A DNA stretch of 64,000 bases from Rhodanobacter sp. C05 (lineage in GTDB: Bacteria; Pseudomonadota; Gammaproteobacteria; Xanthomonadales; Rhodanobacteraceae). Under the pieces are notes generated by a model. The model did not search any database. It was not told the DNA's origin and worked only from the letters and a program-made list of their open reading frames with translations. Numbering within the stretch: position 1 is the first letter of the stretch; every line of letters begins with the position of its first letter. Location of the stretch: the NCBI RefSeq assembly GCF_002001165.1, contig NZ_MUNQ01000006.1, forward strand, positions 248,001 to 312,000, read 5' to 3'. Made by a program: the position numbers and the translations under genes. Positions 32,336 through 40,770 of this stretch are shown here, piece by piece.

Positions 32336-33208
32336 TTGCCGCTGGATGGATTGACCCGGGCGCGGTTGCGGCAATTGCACTGGCGTGAACCGTGGTACGA
32401 GCGACGCTGGCACGGACTCGCGCTCGCCGTGGCGGTGCTGCTGCACGTGCTGTTCCTGCTCGTGATCTGGGGCGAGATGCGGCCGCCGATGGCGGTAGTG
32501 CAACATGTGCCGCCGGAGGAGATGCTCGAGGTGCGCTTCATCACGCACGCACCGATTGCTGCGTTACAGCCACCACCGGCACTTCCGCCGCCGCCGAAAC
32601 CACGCGTGCCACCGAAGCCCCGCGAACCGGCAGCGAAGGACGCGATGAGCATGCAATTGCCGCCGTCGAAGCCAGCAAATGCGCCGCGGCTTTACGACAA
32701 CAATGGTGCGCCACTGCTGCCGGCGTCAGCGAGCAGTGCACCGACTACCGGCTACGTGCAGAGCCTGCCGCAGGGCGACACGCAGATCATGCAGCACAGC
32801 AGTCCGGTCAAGTACCAGGCGACTCGCTTCGGGAACGACTGGAGCGGCAACGGCAATGCAGTCGACAATGCGCTGCAGAAGCTGGTGGACAAGACCACGG
32901 TCAAGAAAACCATCCGGCTGCCCGGCGGCGTGCGCATCCATTGCGCCGTATTCCTGCTGGCTGGTGGCTGCGGTGGCGATCCGCCACCGCCACCCTCGGC
33001 AAAGGATGGCGACGAGCGTCTCAGCATGGCGCCGGCGCAATCGCTGGCAACCGATCCGCATGCGCCCAAGCCACCCGGCATCGAGGCATGCATCGCGATG
33101 TACCGCGCCGGCAAGCCGCTGGCGTGGGGCTGTCCGGTCGATACGCCGAATCGCGCGGTCGACGCCGAGCTGCACGATCATGCAGGCGGCGCTGCCAGTC
33201 ATCCCTGA
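32336..33208 (+). CDS. TonB-like proline-rich membrane protein, paralogue 1
   Basis: A protein of at least 290 residues with one N-terminal membrane helix (LALAVAVLLHVLFLLVIW), a proline-rich periplasmic linker (APPPPKPRVPPKP type, about 75–115) and a C-terminal domain of about 150 residues. This is the TonB layout, but the C-terminal domain lacks a recognisable TonB_C motif; it has GDTQIM, KYQATRF, VKKTIRLPGGVRIHC and GCGGDPPPPP. The next gene encodes a longer paralogue with the same domain. The only conventional start is TTG at 32336. The frame is open back to 32255, where GAGG is followed after 7 bases by ATC; a start there would give the MTRPLPLEQ N-terminus. Confidence 0.75.
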   Translation: MPLDGLTRARLRQLHWREPWYERRWHGLALAVAVLLHVLFLLVIWGEMRPPMAVVQHVPPEEMLEVRFITHAPIAALQPPPALPPPPKPRVPPKPREPAAKDAMSMQLPPSKPANAPRLYDNNGAPLLPASASSAPTTGYVQSLPQGDTQIMQHSSPVKYQATRFGNDWSGNGNAVDNALQKLVDKTTVKKTIRLPGGVRIHCAVFLLAGGCGGDPPPPPSAKDGDERLSMAPAQSLATDPHAPKPPGIEACIAMYRAGKPLAWGCPVDTPNRAVDAELHDHAGGAASHP

Positions 33209-33347
33209 AACTTTGGCGCAGCAGTTCCTGCATGAGTGATTTTGCTGGTGCCCGGCTCGCCACGGCAACAAGCGTCGTGCAGGCGTTCAATCAGCAGCCC
33301 GTGCCAGCATCATGTGGAATCGCGGCGGCGCCCGTTACACTGATCAC

Positions 33348-35339
33348 ATGCCTTTGCCGCCCCCGGATCAACCTGCCGCCGGCCGTCCTGCCAGCCATCC
33401 CTCGCGAGCCATCCTGAGTTCGCCGCTGGCCGCGGCTGCCCGTGCCGGGGTCTATCGCCGTCGTACCCGCGAGCGTCCGCGCGAGCGCGGACTGCGCGTG
33501 TTCGCCATGGTCGGCGCACTGCTGGTGCATCTGCTGTTCCTGTTCGCCTTCGTGCTGGGGCCTGCCTACGAGGTCAAGCTGCCGCCGGAAGGGAAGGAAC
33601 AGTTCGTGCAGGTGCATCTGATCGAGACACCCGAAACGCCACCACCACCTCCCGTGCTCGGCACGCCGCCGAAAGAGCTGGGACCAAGGCATCAGGGGCA
33701 TGCCAGTGGTGTTGTATCGAGCCGCGAGCAGAACACGAATGCACGGGCAGCAGTCGTCACACAGCCGACCCCGGCTTCCGTGCCTCCGGTGATCACGCAG
33801 GCAGCAAAGTCTGTCGCGCCGGCGGCAAAACCGGTGGCAGCTCCGGCGCCACCGGTGAGCCTGCCCAAGCCGGCACCGACACCGCAGCTGCAGCCGATCC
33901 CGCTGGCCAGTGAGCCGCCTCCGGTGAGTTTGCCGTCGTTGTCGTTGCAACCACCGGTGCTGCCGAAGTTCCAGCCCGAGCCAGTGCGCCCATCGCAGCT
34001 CGAAGGTACGCGACCGTTGCTGCCACCCCCATCATTGGTGACCCCGGAACTGCCGGCACATGCACCGCCGTCGATCGCCATGCCGAACGTCGCGATGAAC
34101 ATCATGGTGCCGAAGTCCAGCGTGCCGGTCAGCATGACGCCGGTTCAGGTGCAGGTGCCTGCTGCACCACCAGTACCGGAACTGCAACCGACCCCGTTAC
34201 CGGCGCAGCCATTGCCCGCGGTGCACCTGCAGGCCCAGCTGAGCCTGCCCAAGCCGAGCACGCCGCGGGAGCAACTGCATGTGCAGGCATCGCACATCGA
34301 CCTTGCCGAGGCTGAGCTGGAAGCAGTGCCGCCAGCTCCTGCGGCCGTGCAAGTACAGGTGCGTGCACCGGCAGCGAAGATTGATGTTGCCGACAAGATG
34401 CCCTTGCCAGCCATCCAGCCGTCCAATGAGCCGGTGCAGCCGAGCACATCACCTGCGGTCGTCACGACCAACGCACCTGCGTTGCCGGCGTCGACCGCGA
34501 ACAAGCCGGTCGAGTCGCACGCGTCAGCCACGAGTGAACAGCCGGCCGCTGCACCCAGTCCGAGTCAGGCCAGTGCAGAACGTGACCTCAGCAGTGCGCC
34601 CAATGCCAGCCCTCTGGGCAGCGATACCGCCACGCCGGGTGAGCCCACCGGGGTGGCCGCTGCACCGGAAAGCGAAACGGAGCACGCCAATGGTCCCCCG
34701 GCGAAGCCCGGACAGAGCGGTGCCAAAGGCGCTGCCGGCAAGGCGCAAGAGCCCGGCCAGCTCGGTGGCAGCCAGCCCGGGGCTGCCGAGGGAGCAGTGC
34801 ATGGCGGACCCAACGGCTACGTGCAACTGAAGCCGAGCGGCGACACCGAAATCATGGGCCACGGCACGCCGAACATTGGTTACAAGCCGACCCGCTTCGA
34901 CGGGGACTGGACGCCGGAGGACGAGAGCTCGGTCGACACCGCGCTGCGTCATGCCGTGGAAAAGACCACGGTGGCGCATACCTTCCATTTGCCGCGTGGC
35001 GTGCGCGTGGAATGCAAGGTGATACCGCTGCTGCCGATGAGTCTGTTCGGCTGCGGCAATCCCGACCCGCCGCCTGCACCCGTTGCCGCGAAGGTCTACG
35101 ACCGTCTGCATCTGGCACCGGCCAATCCGGTGGCAGCGCCCACACCGGCACCGGCAGCCAGCACGGCAGCGACGGTGGCCCCGATCAAGCTCGACAACAG
35201 CGTGCAATGTGCCGAAGCCCGCGTCGCCGGTGGTCCGTTGCCACCTGGCTGCGAAGGCATTGCCGTGCCGGCCACGAAGAGCCTCAGGCCGGCATCGTCG
35301 TCCAGCTCATGGGTGCCGGCCAGCGACCAGTTTCACTGA
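33348..35339 (+). CDS. TonB-like proline-rich membrane protein, paralogue 2
   Basis: A 663-residue protein with an arginine-rich cytoplasmic N-terminus (about 25–50), one membrane helix (VGALLVHLLFLFAFVLGP), a very long Pro/Ala/Val-rich periplasmic region (about 75–480) and a C-terminal domain shared with the preceding gene: GDTEIM, YKPTRFDGDW, VDTALRHAVEKTTV, HLPRGVRVEC and FGCGNPDPPP. The last 60 residues again end in a Cys…GGPLPPGC motif parallel to the Cys…GKPLAWGC of paralogue 1. An ATG at 33312 would add 12 residues; neither start has a clear ribosome-binding site. Likely inner-membrane anchored and spanning the periplasm; function unknown. Confidence 0.8.
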   Translation: MPLPPPDQPAAGRPASHPSRAILSSPLAAAARAGVYRRRTRERPRERGLRVFAMVGALLVHLLFLFAFVLGPAYEVKLPPEGKEQFVQVHLIETPETPPPPPVLGTPPKELGPRHQGHASGVVSSREQNTNARAAVVTQPTPASVPPVITQAAKSVAPAAKPVAAPAPPVSLPKPAPTPQLQPIPLASEPPPVSLPSLSLQPPVLPKFQPEPVRPSQLEGTRPLLPPPSLVTPELPAHAPPSIAMPNVAMNIMVPKSSVPVSMTPVQVQVPAAPPVPELQPTPLPAQPLPAVHLQAQLSLPKPSTPREQLHVQASHIDLAEAELEAVPPAPAAVQVQVRAPAAKIDVADKMPLPAIQPSNEPVQPSTSPAVVTTNAPALPASTANKPVESHASATSEQPAAAPSPSQASAERDLSSAPNASPLGSDTATPGEPTGVAAAPESETEHANGPPAKPGQSGAKGAAGKAQEPGQLGGSQPGAAEGAVHGGPNGYVQLKPSGDTEIMGHGTPNIGYKPTRFDGDWTPEDESSVDTALRHAVEKTTVAHTFHLPRGVRVECKVIPLLPMSLFGCGNPDPPPAPVAAKVYDRLHLAPANPVAAPTPAPAASTAATVAPIKLDNSVQCAEARVAGGPLPPGCEGIAVPATKSLRPASSSSSWVPASDQFH

Positions 35340-35441
35340 GGGATACCGGCCACGCCACGACGGCGTTGCATGCGGCCAATGAAAGAGCGATGCTCGGAAT
35401 TCGCCAAGGCGTGGGTCGGAGCAGACCCGGGGAGCGCAGCG

Positions 35442-36272
35442 ATGTCCGAGCATCTGGATACCTGGACGGCAGCAGATCTTCTCTCGTACGAGAAGTACAT
35501 CGAGTCCACCACCGGGCTCGAACGGTTGAGTCGGGTCGCGACCGCGGATGAGGAATGGGTCGTCAGCGACTGGGATGGCGAACGCTATACCATCCGCTTC
35601 GACAAGAACTTCTCGAAGAAGCACCTCGCGACCTTCTCGAAGGACCGCGAACGCACCGAGACGGAGGCCTATTTCGAGTGGCTGAACTCGGGCAAGACCC
35701 GCGATGCCGGCGAGAACTGGCAGCGCGCCGAGCACAAGTTCATGAACGAGAAGATGAAGACGACGGCGGACAACCGCAATGTCGCCAACGCCTGCACCTG
35801 CGGGCATCTCTTCAACAAGCATCCGGGTGGTGGCGCGTGCAACCAGGTCGGTTGTGTCTGCGCGAAATTCACCACCGCGTTCGCAGCCAGCCGGATTGCC
35901 GCCGGCAAGCCTACCGAAGACCCGTTGGCAGGCATGAAGACGCCGAAGACCACCTTCATCGTGCTGAACTGGGTGCCGAAGGCTGATTTCGAGAGTGTGG
36001 TCGTGCAATCGATCCAGGCGCACGAGAAACCGTCCGGCTGGAAGCGCGGCGATCCACTGGCCAAGGCGGTGAACGACGAAGCCGTATTGAAGTGGGACTT
36101 TGGCACTGCCCGCCTCGGTGCCGTGGTGCAGGCACAGGCCGGTACCGACCCCGCCAGCTGGATCAGGAAGCAGGGTTGCTACATCAAGGCGAAGAAGATC
36201 GCCACCGACTGGGGCAGGCAGACGTGGCAGGTGTTCCACATGGAGAGCAGTCCGCCGCATGCGGCATTCTGA
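35442..36272 (+). CDS. Cysteine-cluster protein of unknown function
   Basis: A 276-residue soluble protein I do not recognise. There is no signal peptide. A compact cluster C118-x-C120-x-H122 … H127 … C133-x4-C138-x-C140 (ACTCGHLFNKH and GACNQVGCVC) probably binds zinc or an Fe–S cluster. The flanking parts are rich in Trp, Lys and Glu (SDWDGERYTIRFDKNFSKK before; KTTFIVLNWVPKADF after). The ATG at 35442 has GGGGAGCG upstream. It ends 18 bases from the convergent molybdenum hydroxylase gene. It follows the TonB-like pair on the same strand by 102 bases but no link can be shown. Confidence 0.75.
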   Translation: MSEHLDTWTAADLLSYEKYIESTTGLERLSRVATADEEWVVSDWDGERYTIRFDKNFSKKHLATFSKDRERTETEAYFEWLNSGKTRDAGENWQRAEHKFMNEKMKTTADNRNVANACTCGHLFNKHPGGGACNQVGCVCAKFTTAFAASRIAAGKPTEDPLAGMKTPKTTFIVLNWVPKADFESVVVQSIQAHEKPSGWKRGDPLAKAVNDEAVLKWDFGTARLGAVVQAQAGTDPASWIRKQGCYIKAKKIATDWGRQTWQVFHMESSPPHAAF

Positions 36273-36290
36273 TGCAGACGACCTTGCCGG

Positions 36291-38561
36291 TCACAGCAAA
36301 CGCAGCAGTTCCTTCATCAACGGCAATCGCCGCACGCGCACGGCAGTGGCACGGAATACCGCGTTGGCCAGGGCAGGAGCAGCGGTGGGCATGGCGAGAA
36401 AACTGGCGCCGGCGGGTGGCAGGTCATCGTTGGGGACGATGATCACTTCCACCGCATTGGGCAGCTGGGCCATGGTCGCCAGCGGGTAGTCCTTCGGATG
36501 GTGCTGCTGGATCTGACCGTCCTTGAAGGTGATCGCCAGGTTGAGCGCGTTGGAAAGGCCATCGAGCGTGGCGCCGGCGATCTGGCCTTCCAGACCTTGC
36601 GGATTGATTACCCGACCGACATCGACGGCGCAAACGACGCGCTGGATGATCAGCTTTTCGCCCTGCATCGCCACCTCGATCGCGTGCGCCACATAGGCGC
36701 CATTGACGTGCCAGCAGGCGATGCCCAGACCGTTCACGCTGTGCAGCCAGTTCTTCCATCCGATGCGATCGGCGACCAGTTTCAGCACATGGGTCAGGCG
36801 GCCAGTGTCGAGCACGCCGCCGGTGCTCAGCGAGAGCTGGCGCGCCGGGCCGAGCAGGCGCAGCTGGGTGTCGAGTGGATCCTCCTTCATGCTTTGCGCG
36901 ATTTCGTCGATGAAGCTTTGCACGGCGAACGCATTGCTGAGGTACGGCATGCCGCGCATGGGGCCGCGCGGGATCGACGAGTTCACGGCGTACCAGTCGC
37001 TGCGGTAGTTGGGTATCAGTGCGGCAGGGATCTGGTCGGCATCGAGCTCGGACGTCCACAGACGATTGTCCGGCACGCTACGTCGCACGAGTGCCGAGGC
37101 ACTGGCCATGCGCTGGTTCCAGCCGGTCAGCTGGCGCTTGCGATCCATGGTGGCGCTGAGCTGGTGCACACTGCCGGAGCAGTAGTAATCGTGTTCGAGA
37201 TCCTGCCCGTGCGTCCACAGCAGGCGCACCGGCTTGTCGACGGCCTTGGCCAGCATCACCGCTTCGGCGACATAGTCGTGATCGAGTCGGCGGCCGTAGC
37301 CACCGCCGATACGCGGGACCTTGATCTCGATCTGGTCGGGGCCCAGGCCGGTCAGACGCTGCACCACGGCCCAGGCTTTCTGCGGTGCCTGGGTGGGCAC
37401 GACTACGCTGGCGTGATCCTTGTCCAGTCGCACCAGACAGTTCATCGGTTCGGCGACCGCATGCGCCAGCCACGGCTGATAGTAGGTCGCCTGCACGCGG
37501 CGCGCGGCCTTCTTGCCGGCGGCATCGACATCACCGTCGTTGCGCACGCGCATAGTGGGATCGGTCTTGCCATTGAGCAAGGTCTCGCCCTGCTGTTCCA
37601 GCGCGGCGCTGCTCTCGCTGCCGCTGGCACCAGGCTTCCATTCGAGCTTGAGCTTCTGCCGACCCTGCAGTGCCGACCAGGTGTCTTCCGCCAGCACGGC
37701 CACCGCTGGCGCGATAGCCGTATTGCCCAGCGCCTGGCCAGGTTCCGGTTTCAGCATCAGCACCTTCACCACGCCCTTGACAGCCATCGCATCGGTGAAG
37801 TCGATGTTCGCCAGGGAGCCGTCCGGCCATGGGCAGTGCACCAGCACGGCAACCAGGGCGTCGCCATAAAAATGATCGATCGCAAACTGCGTCTGCCCGG
37901 TGACGATGCCACGCGCGTCAATGTCGCCCGCAGGCTGGCCGATCAGGCGATAGCGATCGGGCGTCTTGACCGGTGGTAGCTGATCCGGCGGGGCGATCTT
38001 GCCGGCGCTTTCGGCCAGGCTGCCATAGCTAAGACGGCGGCCGTCCGGCGCGATCACGGTGCCGGACTCGCAGTGCAGCCGATCGGCCTGCACACCCAGC
38101 TGGCGAGCTGCGGCCTGCAGCAACAGCCAGCGCGCCAGCGCGCCCATCTTGCGCAGGTCGTTCCAGGCGGCGGGAATCGAACCACCGGTGCCGCCGATCT
38201 GGCGCCCGTAGGTCCAGCGCGGCTGGCCGTTGTTGTCGCTCACGCCGAGACCGAGCGGCACCACGCTGACGCGGGTCCAGTCGGCATCGAGTTCGTCGGC
38301 GATGATTCGTGGCAGCGAGGTGGCCACGCCGGTACCGGTATCCGGATCGCGCGCGCCGATCAGCACATTGCCATCGCTGTCGATGCGCACAAACGCACCC
38401 AGGTCGTAGAAATTGTCGCCGAACAGGGCAGCTGGCAGCGGTGCATTGTCCGCGCGGGCCGTACGGATGCCGATCATCAGTACGCCGGCGCCGCCGGCCA
38501 GCACCTGCAGGAAACGGCGGCGCGAGAGCCGGAGCTTGTCGTGCGTGATGTCGCCCCTCAT
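36291..38561 (-). CDS. Molybdopterin-binding large subunit, isoquinoline 1-oxidoreductase (IorB-like)
   Basis: A 756-residue large subunit of the xanthine-dehydrogenase family, IorB branch: a periplasmic molybdenum hydroxylase. It begins with a Tat signal (SRRRFLQVLAGGAG), and carries the two MoCo-binding halves, with VPRIGGGYGRRLDHD, RGPMRGMPYLSNAFAVQSFIDE and AVFRATAVRVRRLPL in the usual places. In this family the oxygen inserted comes from water and electrons go through an iron–sulphur subunit. The partner gene just upstream overlaps by ATGA, but is missing one of its two clusters. No cytochrome c subunit gene, common in such operons, and no XdhC-type maturation gene is adjacent. The substrate is unknown. 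Confidence 0.92.
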   Translation of the reverse strand: MRGDITHDKLRLSRRRFLQVLAGGAGVLMIGIRTARADNAPLPAALFGDNFYDLGAFVRIDSDGNVLIGARDPDTGTGVATSLPRIIADELDADWTRVSVVPLGLGVSDNNGQPRWTYGRQIGGTGGSIPAAWNDLRKMGALARWLLLQAAARQLGVQADRLHCESGTVIAPDGRRLSYGSLAESAGKIAPPDQLPPVKTPDRYRLIGQPAGDIDARGIVTGQTQFAIDHFYGDALVAVLVHCPWPDGSLANIDFTDAMAVKGVVKVLMLKPEPGQALGNTAIAPAVAVLAEDTWSALQGRQKLKLEWKPGASGSESSAALEQQGETLLNGKTDPTMRVRNDGDVDAAGKKAARRVQATYYQPWLAHAVAEPMNCLVRLDKDHASVVVPTQAPQKAWAVVQRLTGLGPDQIEIKVPRIGGGYGRRLDHDYVAEAVMLAKAVDKPVRLLWTHGQDLEHDYYCSGSVHQLSATMDRKRQLTGWNQRMASASALVRRSVPDNRLWTSELDADQIPAALIPNYRSDWYAVNSSIPRGPMRGMPYLSNAFAVQSFIDEIAQSMKEDPLDTQLRLLGPARQLSLSTGGVLDTGRLTHVLKLVADRIGWKNWLHSVNGLGIACWHVNGAYVAHAIEVAMQGEKLIIQRVVCAVDVGRVINPQGLEGQIAGATLDGLSNALNLAITFKDGQIQQHHPKDYPLATMAQLPNAVEVIIVPNDDLPPAGASFLAMPTAAPALANAVFRATAVRVRRLPLMKELLRLL

Positions 38562-39085
38562 ACCTGGTCTGCCTTGCCGGCGGCGGCGCGCTTGATCGCG
38601 CGGCGCACGCGAGTCTGGCAGCCGCAGCGGCACAGGTTTGGCAGCTGGTCGAGATCGTCGTCGCCGGGATGCGGCTTGCGCTTGAGCAGGTCGACGGCGG
38701 CGATCAGCCAGCCCGGCGTGCAGTAGCCGCAGCCGATCGCGTCCTCGTCGATGAAGGCCTGCTGCACCGGATGCAGGCCGCCGTCGTTGGCGGCCAGGCC
38801 TTCCACCGTGGTCACCGACTTGTCGGCCAGCTTGGCCATCGGCAAGGTGATGGCGGAGACCGCCTTGTCGTTCAGCAGTACCAGGTCGGCCCCGGTTTCA
38901 CCGGCGTACTTGGTGCCGGTCAGCCGCAGCACGTCACGCAGGAACCAGAGCAACGGCATCTGCGGATCACCGGTATGGCGGTAATGCTCGCCGTTGATCT
39001 CAAGATCAATGCCGTCGCGCACCTTCTCGGGCACGATGCCGCTTGCCGGAGCGGCCGGTGTGATCAAGTCTTGCGCGAGCGCCAT
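38558..39085 (-). CDS. (2Fe-2S)-binding small subunit lacking the ferredoxin-type cluster
   Basis: A 175-residue partner of the MoCo subunit. The C-terminal all-helical [2Fe-2S] domain is intact: GCGYCTPGW (C119, C122) and LCRCGCQTRVRRAI (C152, C154, plus C156). The N-terminal plant-ferredoxin-like domain keeps its framework (LLWFLRDVLRLTGTKY) but the expected CxxxxCGxC loop after GTKY is replaced by AGETGADLVLLND, with no cysteine at all, and the fourth ligand is also missing. It therefore can bind only one cluster, probably breaking or altering the usual MoCo–FeS–FeS relay. Reading frame and codon use are normal, so this is unlikely to be a sequencing error. Confidence 0.9.
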   Translation of the reverse strand: MALAQDLITPAAPASGIVPEKVRDGIDLEINGEHYRHTGDPQMPLLWFLRDVLRLTGTKYAGETGADLVLLNDKAVSAITLPMAKLADKSVTTVEGLAANDGGLHPVQQAFIDEDAIGCGYCTPGWLIAAVDLLKRKPHPGDDDLDQLPNLCRCGCQTRVRRAIKRAAAGKADQV

Positions 39086-39137
39086 CCATCATCTCCTTCG
39101 AAATCTGTCCGCGCATTGTGGCATTGCCGCCACCTGG

Positions 39138-40460
39138 TTAGGAGCCTGTGCGGCTGAACAGGCGGCGCCAGACAACATACACCGGCACACCGGCCAGCAT
39201 GATCAGTGCACCCATGCCGGCGTTGCGCGGATTGTCGAGCATTGTCATCACCACGACCCACGCCACGATGCCGATGAACAGCAATGGCAGCCACGGGTAG
39301 CCCGGCACCCTGAAACTGAGCATGGGGTCATCGCGGCGGCGATACCAGAACAGGGTGGCGACACCGGCTGCACAGGCCAGCCAGTCGCCGAATGTGGCGT
39401 AGTCCAGCAGCTGGCCGTAACTGCCTGACAGCGCCAGCACGATCGCCCAGCCAGTCAACAACAGCAGCGCCGCATTCGGCGTCCGATAGCGCGGGTGAAG
39501 TCGCGCCACCGAGCGGAAGAACAGGCCGTCCTCGCCCATCACCTGAAGCACCCGTGCGCCAGCGACCAGGGTGATGTTGCAGAAGCCCAGCGTGGAGATT
39601 GCTACACCCAGCGCGATCAATTTCGCACCGAGTGGACCGAACACCTGCTGCATCACGTCTGCCGCCGGTGCATGGCTGGCCGCCAGGCCGGCATGGCCGA
39701 GCACGGCCAGATACGCCACGTTGACCAGCACGTAGGCGACGATCACCAGCAGCATGCCCAGCAACAATGCGCGTGGCAGCGCGCGTTGCGGATCGCGCAC
39801 TTCACCGGCCAGGTTGTTGAGATAGGTGAAGCCCGAATAGGCAAACAGCACCGGTAGTGCCGCGCCGATGAAGCCGATGCCACTGCGCGTCGGGTCGACG
39901 GCCAGCACCTGGTCGTGGCCGGCGCCGGCAAGGAACAGGCCACACACCACCAGCACCGCCACCGCCAGCAGTTTGAGCAGGGCGAACAGGTTCTGGATCT
40001 GCGCGCCGAGACGGATACCGAACAGGTTGATGCCGCTGACGAACACCAGGGCGCCAACGGTGAGCGGCAGCGTCATTGATGGTGGCAGACTGAACACCGC
40101 CGATGCATAGCTGGCGAAGATCGTCGCCACCGCGGCAGTGGAGCCGGAGTAGATCACCAGCAGCATGGTCCAGCCAAACAGGAATCCGGCCAGTGGTCCG
40201 AACGCTTCGCGCAGGTAAACATAGGTGCCACCTGCGTGAGGGCGGCGTGCACCAAGCTCGGCATAGCACAACGCACCGATCAGGGTGAGCACGCCGGCAC
40301 CCGCCCACATCAACAGTAGCGTCAGGCCCGAATCGGTGCGCTGCGCGGCGATGCCGGGGTTGAGAAAGATGCCACCGCCGATGATGCCGCCGACCACGAT
40401 CAGGGCAGCATCCCATGGACGCAGGCTGCGCTGGTAGCCGGACGTGGGGGAGTCATTCAT
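39138..40460 (-). CDS. APC-superfamily amino-acid permease
   Basis: A 440-residue integral membrane protein with 12 predicted helices. The first helix has the APC signature ALIVVGGIIGGGIFLNPG, and the consensus continues in SGFTYLNNLAGEVRDPQRALPRAL, where the E-x2-x-P pair is typical. Likely an amino-acid or amino-acid/amine exchanger in the inner membrane; the substrate cannot be told. Because the LAT-like pattern (GTYVYLREAFGPLAGFLFGW) is strong, it may be an APC member of the LAT/ATA group. It is divergent from the outer-membrane protein gene, sharing a 310-base upstream region. Start at 40460 by family alignment; its ribosome-binding site is weak. Confidence 0.9.
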   Translation of the reverse strand: MNDSPTSGYQRSLRPWDAALIVVGGIIGGGIFLNPGIAAQRTDSGLTLLLMWAGAGVLTLIGALCYAELGARRPHAGGTYVYLREAFGPLAGFLFGWTMLLVIYSGSTAAVATIFASYASAVFSLPPSMTLPLTVGALVFVSGINLFGIRLGAQIQNLFALLKLLAVAVLVVCGLFLAGAGHDQVLAVDPTRSGIGFIGAALPVLFAYSGFTYLNNLAGEVRDPQRALPRALLLGMLLVIVAYVLVNVAYLAVLGHAGLAASHAPAADVMQQVFGPLGAKLIALGVAISTLGFCNITLVAGARVLQVMGEDGLFFRSVARLHPRYRTPNAALLLLTGWAIVLALSGSYGQLLDYATFGDWLACAAGVATLFWYRRRDDPMLSFRVPGYPWLPLLFIGIVAWVVVMTMLDNPRNAGMGALIMLAGVPVYVVWRRLFSRTGS

Positions 40461-40646
40461 GGCATCGCCGCGGCAGGGAATGGCGGCGAGCATGCGGGCT
40501 TGCTGGAACGGCAGCAAGCCCATGGTGTGGCGAGGAGCTCCATGTTTCATCCGGTGGACGACGGTGCCGAAGGGTGCAGGCCTGTCGTCATGCGCGTCGC
40601 GTGAGGTGAGTGAGAAGACTGGATTATTCCGCTATTAATTACGATT

Positions 40647-40674
40647 TTGACCGTCCGCTTTTCGTACTTATTTA
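40647..40674 (+). promoter_or_regulatory. Predicted sigma-70 promoter of the small outer-membrane barrel gene
   Basis: TTGACC (40647–40652) and TATTTA (40669–40674) are separated by 16 bases in a short AT-rich stretch that stands out from the GC-rich surroundings. The transcript would carry a leader of about 90 bases before the ATG at 40771. Confidence 0.45.
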
Positions 40675-40770
40675 CGACTATTGCAAGGCGATGTGGTGTT
40701 ATCGAGAATGCGCGTCCCGCGCGCATCCTGCCGCGGGCATGCAAGCAAGAATCCACAAACAGGGAAGCTA

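Noticed and set aside
32336..35339. Calling both proteins TonB energy transducers
   Set aside because: The layout is TonB-like, but the C-terminal domain has no TonB_C motif and no exbB/exbD gene is adjacent.
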